A stretch of DNA of 64,000 nucleotides from Thereva unica (taxonomy: Eukaryota > Arthropoda > Insecta > Diptera > Therevidae), in the NCBI GenBank assembly GCA_949987705.1, contig OX465281.1, positions 4,752,001-4,816,000 of the forward strand, given 5' to 3'. How positions within the stretch are numbered: position 1 is the first letter of the stretch; each line of letters begins with the position of its first letter. Positions 1 to 12,090 of the stretch are shown here, one piece after another. Both the position numbers and the translations under genes were made by a program. The notes under the pieces were generated by a model, which saw nothing but the letters and a program-made list of their open reading frames with translations, was not told the DNA's origin and searched no databases.

Positions 1-629
1 TATTTGCCACATGAGGTCCACACGGTGTATGAGGCATACCTCCTTTAAATGCTAGTCGGACATAGACCGACTGGAGTAGACTTTTTAGCTTGAGGCTCAT
101 TCATGAGTGGGCCTCTAATCGACTCGGGCCAATGGACTTGATCCAAATTGTCTCAGTCTTTTTAGGTGGTTCGTGTATTGGGTCTTTAGTGCATTCTCTC
201 TTTACAGTTACCAGTGCCTCACGCTCCATCAAGGAGGCTATGATCGCACTTTCTTTAAGGCTGAAGAAGTTATTGTGCTGGTCATCTTATTCTACTGATG
301 AAGGATCACCAAGGACATCACAAAAATTTTATTTTAGGTTAAAGCAGAAAAACTGATATCTTGAAAACTTGGATGCACACAGGCGCAAGCTCACTTCATA
401 TTTTATTTTATGCTGAAAAATTGTGCACAAAAGTCAAATTCCCCCTCCATCCCCTCCTTTTACACCAAAATGTTTTACAAGTTTTTATTTTCCTTTTCTA
501 TTATTTTTCTCCGGAAAAATCCTTTTACAACCCAATAAAATTTTCCCTGGAAAAAGTCAAATGATACTTAACCAAAAAAAAAAAAAAAGAAACTAAAATC
601 CTTAATTTCTTTCGTTCTTTTAACAACAG
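1..629. other. Intronic flank upstream of the first visible exon
   Basis: No gene is supported here. The stretch ends in a usable splice acceptor: a T-rich tract from about 601 and the AG at 628-629. The first 370 bases contain an open but unrecognised reading frame (90-356, plus) with no homology I can name, possibly decayed repeat. An A-run lies at about 574-588. Confidence 0.6.
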
Positions 630-783
630 GAAAAAGGACCTTATAAAATTAATAGCGGAGCAAAGAGCGAAGCCCGCTTACCGGCGGTATATCGAGCGCA
701 TCACAATGCCAGGATCCTGTGTGTCATGGAGCATCCAACATTAAAGATGCGCCAGAATGCATCCCTGCTGCTGGACGTTCAAT
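630..783 (+). CDS. Exon: C-terminal half of an Ig domain of a cell-adhesion receptor (first visible exon)
   Basis: The exon is read from the AG at 628-629 to the GTAAGT donor at 784. It enters in phase 0 and leaves in phase 1 (154 nt, 51 codons plus one T). The peptide contains AHHNARILCVMEHPTL, the F-strand Cys region of an Ig domain. It ends in NASLLLDVQ, the usual G strand at the end of such domains. The leftover T joins the first two bases of the exon at 25727 to make a Tyr codon, giving ...DVQY-TP, a typical Ig-Ig linker. The half-domain with the first Cys must lie upstream of the window. Asn-Ala-Ser is a possible N-glycosylation site. By family knowledge this is extracellular. Assignment to the echinoid/Fred type rests on overall resemblance only; turtle, borderless or another insect Ig receptor remain possible. 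A chance ORF is unlikely because phase, splice sites and domain logic all agree. Confidence 0.8.
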
Positions 784-2429
784 GTAAGTATCCCTGCACT
801 AACTTGACTTGTTTTGTTTACAATATCCTTGCGAGAATCCCTTGTATATTTTCTTCAAATTTATTTTTATTTTTTTCTCGTGTTGCCGTTTTCCGCTTGT
901 TTAGAAACTTTCTTTATTGACGGCAGAGGGAGCAGGAAAGAAATGACAAAATTCGTCCTTTGTATTAAATTTCCCCGAAAGCAAAGAGCGGATGGCACAA
1001 GAGGAAGAAGCAATTTTTCGTTAAAAGTCCTTCGAAATTGATATTCTTCCGGATGAGCTGGCAAAGAACAAAACTTCATGAAAATGCTTCCAACCTCCGA
1101 AAGTCCTTCTCCCCGTTGAACAGAATAAAAACACAGACACACACACACACGCATATAGGACCCGGGGAGCACCAGGATGATGATCTATAATTAAAGTCCT
1201 GGGCTGGTTTGGGTACGAGAAAAAAAAACCGACTCAACGGAATGGTGCCATTTAGTTGCTCTAACGTCAATTGGCCACCAATTTGTAGGGACCATTCACT
1301 AAAAGGGGTCCAATGGGGGAGGAGGAGCAGCAGCAGCGTTTTTTCCTCCAGTCAATCTCTCTACCACACCCCCTCCCCTTTTTCCAGCTTCGATGAAAGG
1401 GTTGCTATCTAAATACCCGGCTCTTAAACCTTGTGTACCGGGGGGATCCTTCGCTCTTTAGAACAAAAGGACTTGATTTGTAGTGTGAATAGTTCGACAA
1501 TTCACTTTTGTCCCCAGAACATCGTCATCAACGTGTACCGAAAAAAACGAGATGTACTGAGGAGAAAAGCATAGCAAAAAAAAATATCCTTTACTGGTAT
1601 CAAAAAGGATTCATCAAGAAAAATTAGATTTTCTGCTGCATCTACATGAGATGAGAGGACTCTGGGCTCCCATGAGGAATGAATGCGGATCCATTGTTTG
1701 CGGACACCGTACACTTCTCGTTCGTCGTCCTTCATCCTTTGGGGATTCCCGGAACGAAGTTAACTCGAAATCGATTACTCTGAACATTTTTTTTTAATTC
1801 TTCGTCCTTTGAATTATTCAATGCACGGTATTTTTGCTCATTTGATTTTGAGTGTCGTATGCTGTCATGTCCTCCTGCATAAACTGTGGGGGTTGCTTTC
1901 TTGTTCGTCCTTTTTCGTGTGTGTTTCCCCCTTTTTTGATCACATCTAATGGATATAAATTGAAATGTTTTCCTTTTTCATATATTTTGTGTTATTTGAA
2001 TAAATGTGATTAATTATGGCGGAGTTGTGGGAGTGCAATTTGCGAAATGCGCGTTGGTAAATGAAAATGAATATTTTATGTCAACAGTGTGCAATTACTG
2101 ATTTGGTACGAGCGGTGAAAAGAGAGTGAGTTGGTGGATTTAAAAGGAAAAACAGGAAGAATGGGACTTCTGAACTGAGGCTATAGAAGGGAAATCCTTA
2201 AAGTTCTTAGAGGATGAGTTAAATGTGGACGGCAAAAGGAGCTCATGCAAAAATACGATCGTTTTGAAGGATAGATGATAAAATTGGATTCAAACAAGCA
2301 ATGATTTGGTCCAAGAGATATTAGCACAGCATGAACCTATGAGATATCTCTTTAAACAGAATTCATGATACCGATAATATATTTATCTTCAACCAGTCAG
2401 CCATACTAATAATAACCACTATCAGGGAT
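784..2429. other. Start of a 24.9-kb intron, no gene seen
   Basis: This is unique-looking intron sequence after the GTAAGT donor. It has a short CA repeat at about 1135-1151. AAGGAC/GTCCTT occurs at 634 (in the exon) and then at 955, 1027, 1103, 1467, 1727, 1804 and 1907. Open frames on both strands show no recognisable domain. Confidence 0.6.
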
Positions 2430-2910
2430 TCCTCAAACAAAGAAACCGTGCTCCACACGGAGGGTAGACTCATCCTCCTCCAGGCAAAGCCTCCACGTTT
2501 GATCCTTCGAGCTTCCTATTCTCCATAAGTGGTAGTTTAGGGCGCAGTGTCCGGTAATCAAGCCAACAAGTGTCCTGATATTATCCTAACAATTGCATCC
2601 TAACAATTTCTTGGGTGTGTGAGGAGACTGCGCAAGAAGGAACCGCTTAGAGTTGGTCAGTCCAGGCGTGGACCTTCAGCGTTCAATATCTGATCGGCCT
2701 GGGCCCTTTGCAGCAAGCTAGTGGGTGCCCCGATAGCGGCTCTGGACCGATGAATGCAATGTCAGAGCGCTGTTTAGCCAATGCATCCACTTTTTCATTG
2801 CCTTTGAAGCCGCCGTGACCCAGGACTCAGGCAAGAGTAAGCTGATTGAGAACGCTCATCTCACCAGCATGTTGACAGTCCCAAACTAATTTCGAGCTGG
2901 TCCTCTAGAC

Positions 2911-3757
2911 CAGTGGTTCCCAAACTTTATTTCGTACTGAACCTTTCTACAATGTATAAATTTTGGCGGAACCCAACCATGAAAAAATAAAGTAATATAT
3001 GATATATGTATATATTTATCCTTTAATATATTTTAAAACGTTTTTATTAGCTCGCTTTCTTGTCTGTCTGTTTGTCCGGTACATATCTTGAAATCGATTT
3101 TTTGAATACTTCCGATCACCCTAAAATTTTGCACACAACTTCAGCTCCGATGACAATGCAATATGGTATACTCATTATACCGTTAGATCCATGGCGGCCG
3201 TCTCAAGAGGACGGATTACTGTTTTCTTCACGGAACAAATTTTGCAATCGATTTTTCAAATACTTCCGGATATCCTATCATGCTGAAATTTTGCAAACAA
3301 CTTTAGCTCGGATGACAATGCAATATGGTATACTCAATATACCTTTGGATCCATGGCGGCAGTTTCAGGAGGGCGGATTGAAACATTCTTCACAACCCCA
3401 TCGACATGGGTATCAAATTAAAGGGTATGATAAGTAGAACACCTAAAGCAATATAGTATACTCAATATATCGTTTGGCCCATGGCGGCCATCTCAAGAGG
3501 GCGGATTACCATTTTCTTCACAACCCCATCGACATGAGAATATGGAATGGCGACCAAAACGTTACGCGGCGTGACGTAGACCAAATTTCAAGGAAGAAGG
3601 GCCATTCGCACTTTCTGATTAGCACGAACGCGTTAAAGGGCTGGCGCAGCGCCAGTGAGTCTGCGAATGTATTTGCGCTTCGGCGCTGGTGACACGAAAC
3701 CCTAAAACTTTTTCGTGGAATCGTAAGGTTCCGCGGAACCCACTTTGGGAATCACTG
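2911..3757. mobile_element. hAT-type non-autonomous DNA transposon with 8-bp target duplication
   Basis: The left end begins CAGTGGTTCCCAAACTTTAT and the right end is the inverse, ...CTTTGGGAATCACTG; this CAGTGGTTCCCAAA terminus is well known for hAT elements. It is flanked by a perfect 8-bp duplication, CTCTAGAC, at 2903-2910 and 3758-3765. It interrupts the RNase H region of the surrounding minus-strand LINE, so it inserted later. The interior has no transposase frame and holds degenerate tandem repeats (see 3099-3530). Confidence 0.9.
3099..3530. repeat. Degenerate tandem repeat inside the hAT element (about 2.5 units)
   Basis: Successive units share GACAATGCAATATGGTATAC, CCATGGCGGC, AGAGGRCGGATT and TTCTTCAC. 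The shared blocks begin near 3150, 3315 and 3455, giving units of about 150-165 bp. Units one and two also share an upstream block containing ATCGATTTTT and AATACTTCCG. The open frames at 3060-3437 and 3474-3692 are by-products of these repeats. Confidence 0.8.
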
Positions 3758-5920
3758 CTCTAGACCTTATCGCCCGAATTGCCGCCTGGCTATCAGAGAA
3801 GACAAAGATCCGTTTGTTCTGGTCGGTGGGTCTTAAGCTTTCATGGGTGAATGCCAGTATAACGTACACATATGTTTGAGAGACTGTTGCTAGTATGTTT
3901 ACGCCTCACTGAATCTGGGGCTTTCACTCAAGATAGCGGCGCCCACACATGTCTCTGTTTTGGAGCCATCCGTGTACCATACTAGTCGTCCATCCCGCGA
4001 TACTTTACTAAAACTCCAGGTTAGCCTATCTTGTATGTGCAAGTAAGGTTGCTCAAATTCTGAGAATTAAAGGGCATGCAGTCCGATAGCATCCCCGCTT
4101 CCGGAATCTCCACAGCCAAGTGGGGTGGTACCAGATTGAGGAGAGTCTTCAGTGCTGATGTCGGGAAAATGCGGATGATCCCAGTGATTCTTTGACTAAA
4201 AATGTAAATCCAGTTTCAGTACATGACTTTGAGTTGTAAATCTCATGTGGATCCACGAGCTCTATGGCAAGCCCAAAAGGATCTGCGTGCCCTGCTCATC
4301 AGAGCGTCGATGTTCCAGTTAAGTTCCGGTAGTGATCGTTTTCTGGTGAAAGAAACCAGAATCGTTTCATGAGGATTGACTTTTAAACCTACGCTGGCGC
4401 ACCAGCTAGACACCAGATCTAGTGCCTGCTCCAGACGTCTTGACATGGTTTCTTAAGTTTCATCCGTTTCTACAATGACAACATCGCCTGCGTAACCTTG
4501 GGCAAAAAATTGCGTCTGTTGGGTACTTCCAGGAGTTCATCTATAATAAGGCACCACAGAAGTGGGGATAAAACGCCTCCCTGCGAACAACCTTTTGCTA
4601 CAGTGCTCTCCAACATGAGATACCATTAGTTTGCGAGTTCTCAGGACAGAGTCGATCCAGTTGTAGAAAGTGCTACTTAGACTACGTCTACTTAGAGCCG
4701 TAGCTATAGTATCAGGCAGGCCGTCAGCGCAACTCCTTTTGTTTAGTGCTGCGCATTCCAGCCTGAGCACCAGATTTTGAAGTACTGACTCAATGGACTT
4801 GCTGCTATAAATGCAGATATGAACTTAGTTTCCCTTATCGCTCTGGCGACAATTTTATCCATTGTCTTCAAGGCAAAATACGAGAGACTTATCGGCCTAT
4901 AGCCAAGGTGTAATCCGAATACTCAGGTTTCGATATAAAAGTAATGTTGACGTTCCTTCAGACAAATGGGATATAACCATTTGCGAAGGAAGCCCTGAAT
5001 AATTTGTATAATAAGGGAGTAACTAGATCGCAGCCCTCCTGCAACAGAATGGAATCCCTTGGTTTGCACGATCTAATCGCGTCCCTAATAACTACGTGAT
5101 TAAATACGGTGTTTGCCCAAAAGCACCCATTTCAAGACCTCGTTTAGACAAAGTACCCCTCCACAAAACTATTTAATAAGTGATCCTCGCAACTGATCAC
5201 TCGGGATCCTCATCTTATCTATGAGGTGAGTCTTTTCTTACTTCATCATATACTTCAACACCAGGCTCGATATTTTCCCTTTCATGCCAAATCTGGAATT
5301 ATGTTGTTTGCTAACATTCAATACTGACACTTGAAGGTCGCCCCCAATATGCCATACATTGGTCTTCTTGCCAATAATCGTGGGGGCTAGCTACTGTTGT
5401 AAAAGCTTTTGAACTGTGATCGGCTGGTCTTGAACGTTTCGATTGGGGGAGTTATTGGAAGTTGCCGAGTTGGCCTGCTTGGCTTGGTCTTGCATAGCAG
5501 GTATGATCCTCCAACGTTTATTCGGTGTACTTAGAGTCCGATCGTCTAGGATTCTTTTCAATAAACTGGTGGGTGTCCAATAACCAGTGTTCTTGCTGCG
5601 AAAACACAAATCCCAGTCAGTAGGTTGGAAGAAACTAATAAGCCCCAACAGGTTGGCTTTCTCTTAAAATACTAGAAAGTGCTTCTAGGATCTGTGATTA
5701 TTGGAGTGGGAAATAGATAAAGAGACTCAACGCTGACTGGGCAGTGGTCTGAGTTATAGAGAAGTGATACTATATTGACGGAATATCGCTTTCGATCAGA
5801 AGTATGAAATAAGTTGTGTCCATTGGCCTCATAGTAAGTCATAGGTTTATCTACGATTTGGTGTAATCTATTAGTATCCGCAAAGAACGCCTCTGTCAGG
5901 AAGACTGATACCATTAGAGT

Positions 5921-8900
5921 AATTCATCCAATTTATATGGTAAACGCACTCCGAATGGGAGGTAACTTCGTTACTGATACATATTAGCAGCAGACGAAAA
6001 CGGCGTAGTTAATGAAGAGATATGGTTAAATTTAAGAAAAGCACTACTCCACTTTCTGAAAAGTTACGTCTTTCCAAATATACAGTAATTCCCCAAGAAG
6101 CGGAGAGATTGTGCAAACAAGTGTATCCAGACACCTGATTTTATTCTAAGTCGACATTATGTGTAATTTGGATTTTACGGTGTGCGAAAACTGCGGGAAA
6201 CATATTTGTGAAGATGTGAAATATTAAAGAAAATAACTTTGCTTGAATCCTGCTGAACTTTCAAAATTCTCAACCCAAAAATTTTCGTATTTTCGTAACA
6301 GGGCTTTGATTGTGTGAAGTCAATATCTTTAATTACAGCAGTTTTTCCGTTGAAACAAGCCATCGGGATGGTACGAAACAGCCCCATTGGAATGTTATGC
6401 TTTCGGAAACGAGATGGGTCCTATCAACTGGCAGACAAATGCTGTGCTATATCATGCTTGAGACAGATACATGCGTGCGTGCGCTGCGTATTATATTATT
6501 ATAGAAAGGCCTGCATTAAAATGCGATTTAACATTCAGATGCGTGAACAGAACGCACTAAACAGAAAAGTTGGTCTACTTTCAACTTTTTCCGCATTGTC
6601 ATATTCAATATAGCTTGAAATGCCCAAAGCATAAACACCACACACACAACAAACACCTGAACCCGTCGCTTATTTATTTATTTTTTTGTTAATACGTGAT
6701 AACTGAAACAGAACGCAAGCACGCCACTATCTATCAGCGAAAACTTGCCGCATACTGCGGATCGGCAGCACGCATCGCACGCACCGCATCTGTTTTCAGC
6801 TTAAAGGAAGAGATTTGACCGTCATATTGTTGTAGATCTCCACTACTACAACCCAATGTAACTACAACGCTGTAAAACCACAACCCTGCTTACTTGACAG
6901 CAAAACCTTGTAAAACTTGGGTCATCACTTGAAGAAGAAGAAGAAATCAAGTTAATTACGTCCCAGAAATTGCGGCTAATATCAATGAGTTTTACTTTCC
7001 TAATTAGCAAATATCTTTAATCAAGGACAAAATTCTTTTAATCTCGGGTACTTACAAAAAAGAAACAACAACAACAAAAAAGGATATTTAGAAACTAGCT
7101 CGGCTCGGCATCCTTGAAGCCTTCGCCTTGAAATTTCCCAGCATTAAAAATTTCATTAGCAATTACAGCGTCAAGAGGCCACAGTTTAACTTTTTTTACG
7201 CGGAAAATTTTCGCTAATTCCGTTCGCTCCTTTCGCACAGGGTTCGCCTCGTCCTTAAATTTTTCGGGTAAAAATTTCTGCAAATTTCGCCCAAAAAGTT
7301 TAATTTACGCACCGAAGCGAATTTAGAGAGCTGCGGAAGCCCCGAGGAAGATGATAGGTGGCAGGGGGAGCAGGGTGGGTTGGATGCCGCAAATCTCTCC
7401 TCCACACAGAGAGTCGGAACACCTCTGAAATTGCTTTTAATTGCGCGCCCCCTTCACGTGAAACGGTTAAAGTATCACTTTCCAAGTGGAGTCCTCCATG
7501 GCCCTCTCATATCAGCATTTTTGTTACCTGAAGTGTTTGCAATTATGTCATTCAACTTCTCACCGTCAAGGATCCGCCGCCGCGCCGCGGCGCTGTGCTG
7601 TGAGTAAATGAGTCATATAAAGGCGAATCCTTTTTCGCAAGGATATTTTCAATTACATGAAGGATTTTCTGTGTGTGTGGCGTCGTGGTGTGGTTAGGTT
7701 AGCTTTGAGAGGTCCTGACGCCTTTGCTCCTTGCGCCACGGTCGTCGGTCTGTACTGTGCGCCTCGTGGTGTGGTTGATGCCTGCCTTTGTTGCTGTCGT
7801 CCTTGTCGTCCTCGTCGTTGGCTGGCAATTTTTACCCTTTTATTTACTCTCGCTTGATTTATTTACCATTAAAGGATTGAATTGAAAAATAACAGTTATA
7901 TATGAATAAGAGGAAGATCCCGAGGAATACAAACACCAAGCCGTAGACTGTGTCGACAGACTGTCTTTGGCGGCTGAGCGTCCAGGTGCTGGGGTCGGGG
8001 CTGACACGGGGCGGAGCGCCTTCAAACTTGTTATCACTTTGAAAGATTTACCCTCGAGGTAATTACGAAATGTTTATTTTTGCCAATGAATTTTTCATCC
8101 CCGACGTGTATTGATATCACAGCCCCTGGTCCTTTTTGATGATAAACCCCCCAGAAACAGACCCCGGCTCTGTCTCCGGACCGAAAAAGGAGGGGAGAAA
8201 CGAATCTGTCAATGTTTTAATTAAAGATTTCCTTGGGACTCCCATCTGGACCGATGGGTGCGGATACCCTTGAATCCGGTCCAAGATGGAGACAAGACCA
8301 ACAGCAGTCGCCCCCTGATGGGATTGTGCCCCGGCATGATTAATAATTGATGACCCATTTTTCAATAATAAAGAGACAAACTCCGAACACAAAAAAAACG
8401 AAAAAAACAAAATGCGAAAAAAATTGTGAAGAGTAAAAAATGGAAATTGACATTTTAAGTCATATTTATTGAGCCGTAAGCCGAGCAGGCGTCGAAGGGT
8501 GTCCTGTGGGGAAATTGCGAGAGGACATCCCCTACCCTAGTCATGACTCTGACTCTGGAGTTAAAGCTGTTTCCGTGCTGTAATTAGCGATGGCCATTTG
8601 TCATTTGCGACGAATTTTGACGGAAAGGTTGTCACTTGTCAAGATGGCTTTCTGTTGAATGGCTGCTGTCAAAGTAAAGGTCGGAGGGCTTTCAAATTGT
8701 TAAATAAAACGAGAGAAAAAAGAAAAACAGGCGCGATTCCGTGGATTCGAGTCTATTTCTAGAAATTCGGAAATTTCAGAATAATTTAAGGAAAATTTCG
8801 AAATTATTTCTGAATGCCTCCTCCTTTACCCCCCGTGGAAGCGCGTTCGTGGAAGCGATTATAATTATAGCTTTACGTTCGCGCTCAACTTTGGCTTCTC

Positions 8901-9640
8901 GCTTCACACTTAAATATTAAATATTAATTAATTAAATATTACCAAGGAAAAAGTGTTTTTCTTTGGAAAAGCCTTAAATCCCGACAAGGTAACCTTGGCA
9001 AATTGTTGTTGATAAAGGGCATGGCTCTGACAGAATGAGTGAATGACAATAATTACTCGGTTTTAGCGGGGAATTTACGTGCAATTTGCCAAGATGAAGT
9101 TGGGTATTGGTGCGAAGTTTCTGCAACCACGGTTTATTTAATAATGAACTATTTGAAACTAGTTGTTGGCTTCGATTGGATAACGAATTTTTAATTGCTT
9201 TACTTCTATAGAAATAAGCAAAGGCAACGCGTTAAGACGATTTATTAATTTGGGCGAAAAATTCCTTTCGTTTTCTGATAGATGGCGGCAGCTGGAAATT
9301 ACTTTGGAACCACTGATTGCAGAAAAAACCATCAAACGCTTCTTTGAAATGTGACACTTCGAATGTCACTTTGAAATTGGTGCAAAGGTGGGAGAGTTGG
9401 AAAAGGGAGATCCTGGTCGGAGCTAAGAGCTGTCGCGCAAAACAAAGTCCCTAGAGGTCAACTGTTTCCGCCCTATGTCCCATCAGGGATTAAAGGAGCG
9501 TAAAGAAGAAGAAGAAGAATAGACCCAGGACACAGAGGAAGGAGTCGATAACTAGATAGAGGGAAATACATACAAATTTCTGTGCAATAAAAGAGCTCCA
9601 ATTTGCGCTTGGGATGTAAACGGGCTTTTATAGATTTGCA
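5921..9640. other. Intron, no gene seen
   Basis: No host exon or transposon protein was recognised. The stretch includes GAA-rich DNA near 6930, GC-rich segments near 7570 and 7800, and several long A or T runs. A short block at 9483-9521 (ATTAAAGGAGCGTAAAG followed by GAA repeats) is repeated in inverse orientation at 26427-26465. All open frames are short and unlike known proteins. Confidence 0.55.
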
Positions 9641-9930
9641 TTTATTTCCAATCTCGAGTAACAATCAGACTCGCCCGTTTTTACGTTAAAACAGGCACGC
9701 CCGACGTGAAAATGCCTGTATCGCACCCGAAACCGCCACGGTACGCTTGAGTTAAAATTCTACCTCTCTACAGGTATCAATGGAATAACACGAACGAAGC
9801 ACGGTACGCTCACACTTTCTATACGAAATGGAGCAAAATTGGGGCTTTAAAATATAAAGGGTGCCATTAAGCATATTCAGTAGACTAGTTATGGTTCGCG
9901 TAGGTCAAACAGCATTGGAAACGGTTAGTA

Positions 9931-10414
9931 CTTAGTTGGGGGACCACTTTGTAAAGCGACGTTCACGTTTAGAATGGTCGATTACGTATACATTCATATC
10001 GGTAACAGAGGCGTGTATACTTATGTTGGGCGTATTTTTGGAATTTCTTGCCTGGGGTGGGAACATACCTACCGGTGTGGCAGGCGAATTCGTTCACTGT
10101 GCGTGCTTTTACTCGGAATGTAAGCTACATAAGTATTTGTAATATGGTGCAGCAGATAATCGATAGTAGATATTAGATAGTAGTCTCTGCGAATTTCCTT
10201 AGCGTATGTATTAGCGTATGTATCGAGTAATACATACGCTAAGGAAATTCGCAGAAACTACTATCTACAAACGAATTAGTAACTAATCATTATTTTCCAG
10301 TTTACCAGTCTACCAATGGGAAACAGTGAAATTTTTCTGGCTGAAGCAGTAAAACGTGAACAGCAGAAAAAAGTTAACGCGAGTGGCGTTTTCCCAAACA
10401 GTCCCCCAACTAAG
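9931..10414. mobile_element. 484-bp inverted-repeat DNA element with TA target duplication
   Basis: The ends are a perfect 14-bp inverted repeat, CTTAGTTGGGGGAC, at 9931-9944 and its inverse at 10401-10414. TA dinucleotides lie on both sides (9929-9930 and 10415-10416), as left by Tc1/mariner-superfamily insertion. There is no transposase. The interior carries a separate long hairpin at 10176-10265. Just beyond the right end lies the RNase H remnant at 10430. Confidence 0.8.
10176..10265. repeat. Long hairpin (37-bp arms, 16-nt loop)
   Basis: Arms 10176-10212 and 10229-10265 are inverse copies with one mismatch (the sixth base of TAGTCTCTGC pairs as TAGTTTCTGC). The loop repeats part of the arm (TAGCGTATGTAT). 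It sits near the centre of the TA-flanked element and may be a second foldback piece or an internal expansion. Confidence 0.85.
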
Positions 10415-10429
10415 TATTAACAACTTCTA

Positions 10430-11380
10430 ATGCTGCTTAACCTAAGCAAATCCCAGAAAAACCCCTTGCTGGACGAACTTTATTTTAGATATGCCCCACT
10501 AAGATTTCTAGGCGGAGTGACTCTTAGCATATTCAGAGCAATTATCCCGGATCGTTCTGAGTGGGAGGAACTCATTCTCCCTGGGGATCCTAAACATCTT
10601 CACTGGTTTACCGACGGGTCAAAGATGGAACATGGCACAGGGGCTGGTGTCGCAGGACCCAACTCCAAGGTCTCGATTGCAATGGGTAAGTGGCCCTCTG
10701 TTTTTCAGACTGAAATACATGCCATTGCGACCTGCGCTAGGCTCAACCTTGAGAAAGGTCTGAAAGGCGCCAACATTAAAATCTTTTCTGACAGCCAAGC
10801 TGCCATCAAGGCACTCTCAACTAGGAAGTTTTCATCCAAAATTGTTGCAGGGTGTTTCGACGTACGTCAGAGCCTGACCAGAAGGAATAAGGTCTCGCTC
10901 TGCTGGGTCCCCGGACACCAGGGTATCGAGGGGAATGAGGCTGCAGACCGCCTCGCGAGGGAAGGGTCTGAGACGTTGATCCAGGACCCCGAACCCTTCT
11001 GTGGCATCTCTTTGTCCACCTCCAAGTCCCTGGTAGAGGAGTGGATTAAGGGACTAAACCTAGCGTACTGGGAGTCAGTCCCAGGCCTTAGACAGGCTAA
11101 AGATCTTATAAGACCCTTTGCCCTAAGAGGCAGTATTACCTTAAACAGAACGGACCTAAGGCTGCTGGTGGGTTATCTGACTGGCCATGTGGGACTGCGG
11201 TATCACCTCCATAACCTAGGATTGTCTCAAGAGACAGAATGCCGACTCTGCATGGAAGGCGATGAGACTTCCACACATATCCTTTCCTCACTTCTTAAAA
11301 AAAAAAGACTCTTAGCATTATACGGTGAACTGTGGTCGCTAAAAAATGCTAGGTGCTGGAGATGTGTCAAGAGACGTTAG
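10430..11380 (+). pseudogene. LINE ORF2 C-terminal fragment: RNase H domain and zinc-knuckle-like tail
   Basis: An open frame of 316 residues starts inside the protein, so the ATG at 10430 is probably not a true start. RNase H motifs appear in order: HWFTDGSK (about residue 57), TEIHAIATCARL, FSDSQAAIKAL and WVPGHQGIEGNEAADRLA, carrying the expected D-E-D-D metal-binding residues. A C-terminal region reads LVGYLTGHVGLRYHLHNLGL followed by CRLCMEGDETSTHIL, a Cys/His cluster shared by R1/LOA/I-type LINEs. After that the frame runs into lysines at an A-run (about 11298) and loses the expected CPAL-like ending, so a frameshift is likely there. The RNase H part is the best-preserved transposon coding piece in the window, pointing to a relatively recent insertion. 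No RT lies immediately upstream; the TA element ends 15 bp before. Confidence 0.85.
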
Positions 11381-11499
11381 CAGCAGATATTAGGTTAGGT
11401 TCTGCACATAGCAGATATTTGACAACGTCGATATAGTAAGAGTTTATTTTATAATTTTAGTTAAATAAAGACGTTTCATATTCCATGGGGCAGCGATCG

Positions 11500-12090
11500 A
11501 CAAATTCTAGAAGATCTCAGGATCTGTTTCACAGAGGTCATACCTTAAAATTGGTGAATGCTTTTTCTCACGATCAACGATCTTGTAATTGTGAAAAGTG
11601 CATCCAGTTTTAGCCACAGCCGTAGCCGTGCTGTTGAACAAACTAGTAAAAGACTTTTTTCCAGTACAGTTGTCCGGCTCTGAATAATATGACCCACCGC
11701 GCATTTAGAACCCTTGCTTGCAGGTACTGTTGCCAAAAGGGTTGCCTTTCAGCGCCAATTGCTTGCCATTCTTCGGTCCTTGGCTCAGCATATATGTTCA
11801 TACCGACCTACAGTAGCTAATGAAAAGTAAAGGTGAAAGGAGACAGCCTTGTGTCACCTCATTTGTTTTTGCTATGGGATCGCTTAAATGTGCCTTATGA
11901 AGTATCATTTGATCTGTTTTATCTGTGCCAGTTGTAGACAGGCGTGAGTGGCTCCCAAGAGCTGCCGTTGTCCGCCACTGATCTTATCATTTTGTTTAAG
12001 GGCTTTGCAGATGTCACCCTATGGACTATGACATATGATTGCTCAAAGTCTACGTAGGTGATACTTAATGGTGAGTTCCAATTCTACCGA
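11500..12090 (-). mobile_element. Reverse transcriptase remnant of a LINE
   Basis: On the minus strand the stretch from 12060 to 11780 reads as a decayed RT, including a TYVDFEQSY-like segment and, 200 bp on, TQGCLLSP-like residues (the DFxxAFD and QG..LSP blocks of RT) in shifting frames. The remainder, to 11500, has minus-strand frames (11507-11704, 11545-11736) that I do not recognise. Clade not determined. Confidence 0.55.

Larger units (their letters stand above)
2430..5920 (-). mobile_element. Decayed non-LTR retrotransposon (LINE) with endonuclease, RT and RNase H remnants
   Basis: Read on the minus strand, the domains come in the order of R1/LOA/I-type LINEs. The end of an AP endonuclease lies at 5672-5914, with NSDHCPV near 5745. 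Reverse transcriptase pieces lie at 4537-4770 and 4243-4446, the latter reading LVSSWCASVGLKVNP. An RNase H domain lies between about 3960 and 2700. Its FSDSQAAIRAI motif (about 3770-3812) is cut from its GHGGFKGNEKVDALA motif (about 2778-2821) by the hAT element at 2911-3757. The frame is broken by many stops and shifts, so the element is dead. The same family appears again at 43200-44330 in the same orientation. The exact LINE clade is inferred from RNase H content and motif style. Confidence 0.75.
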
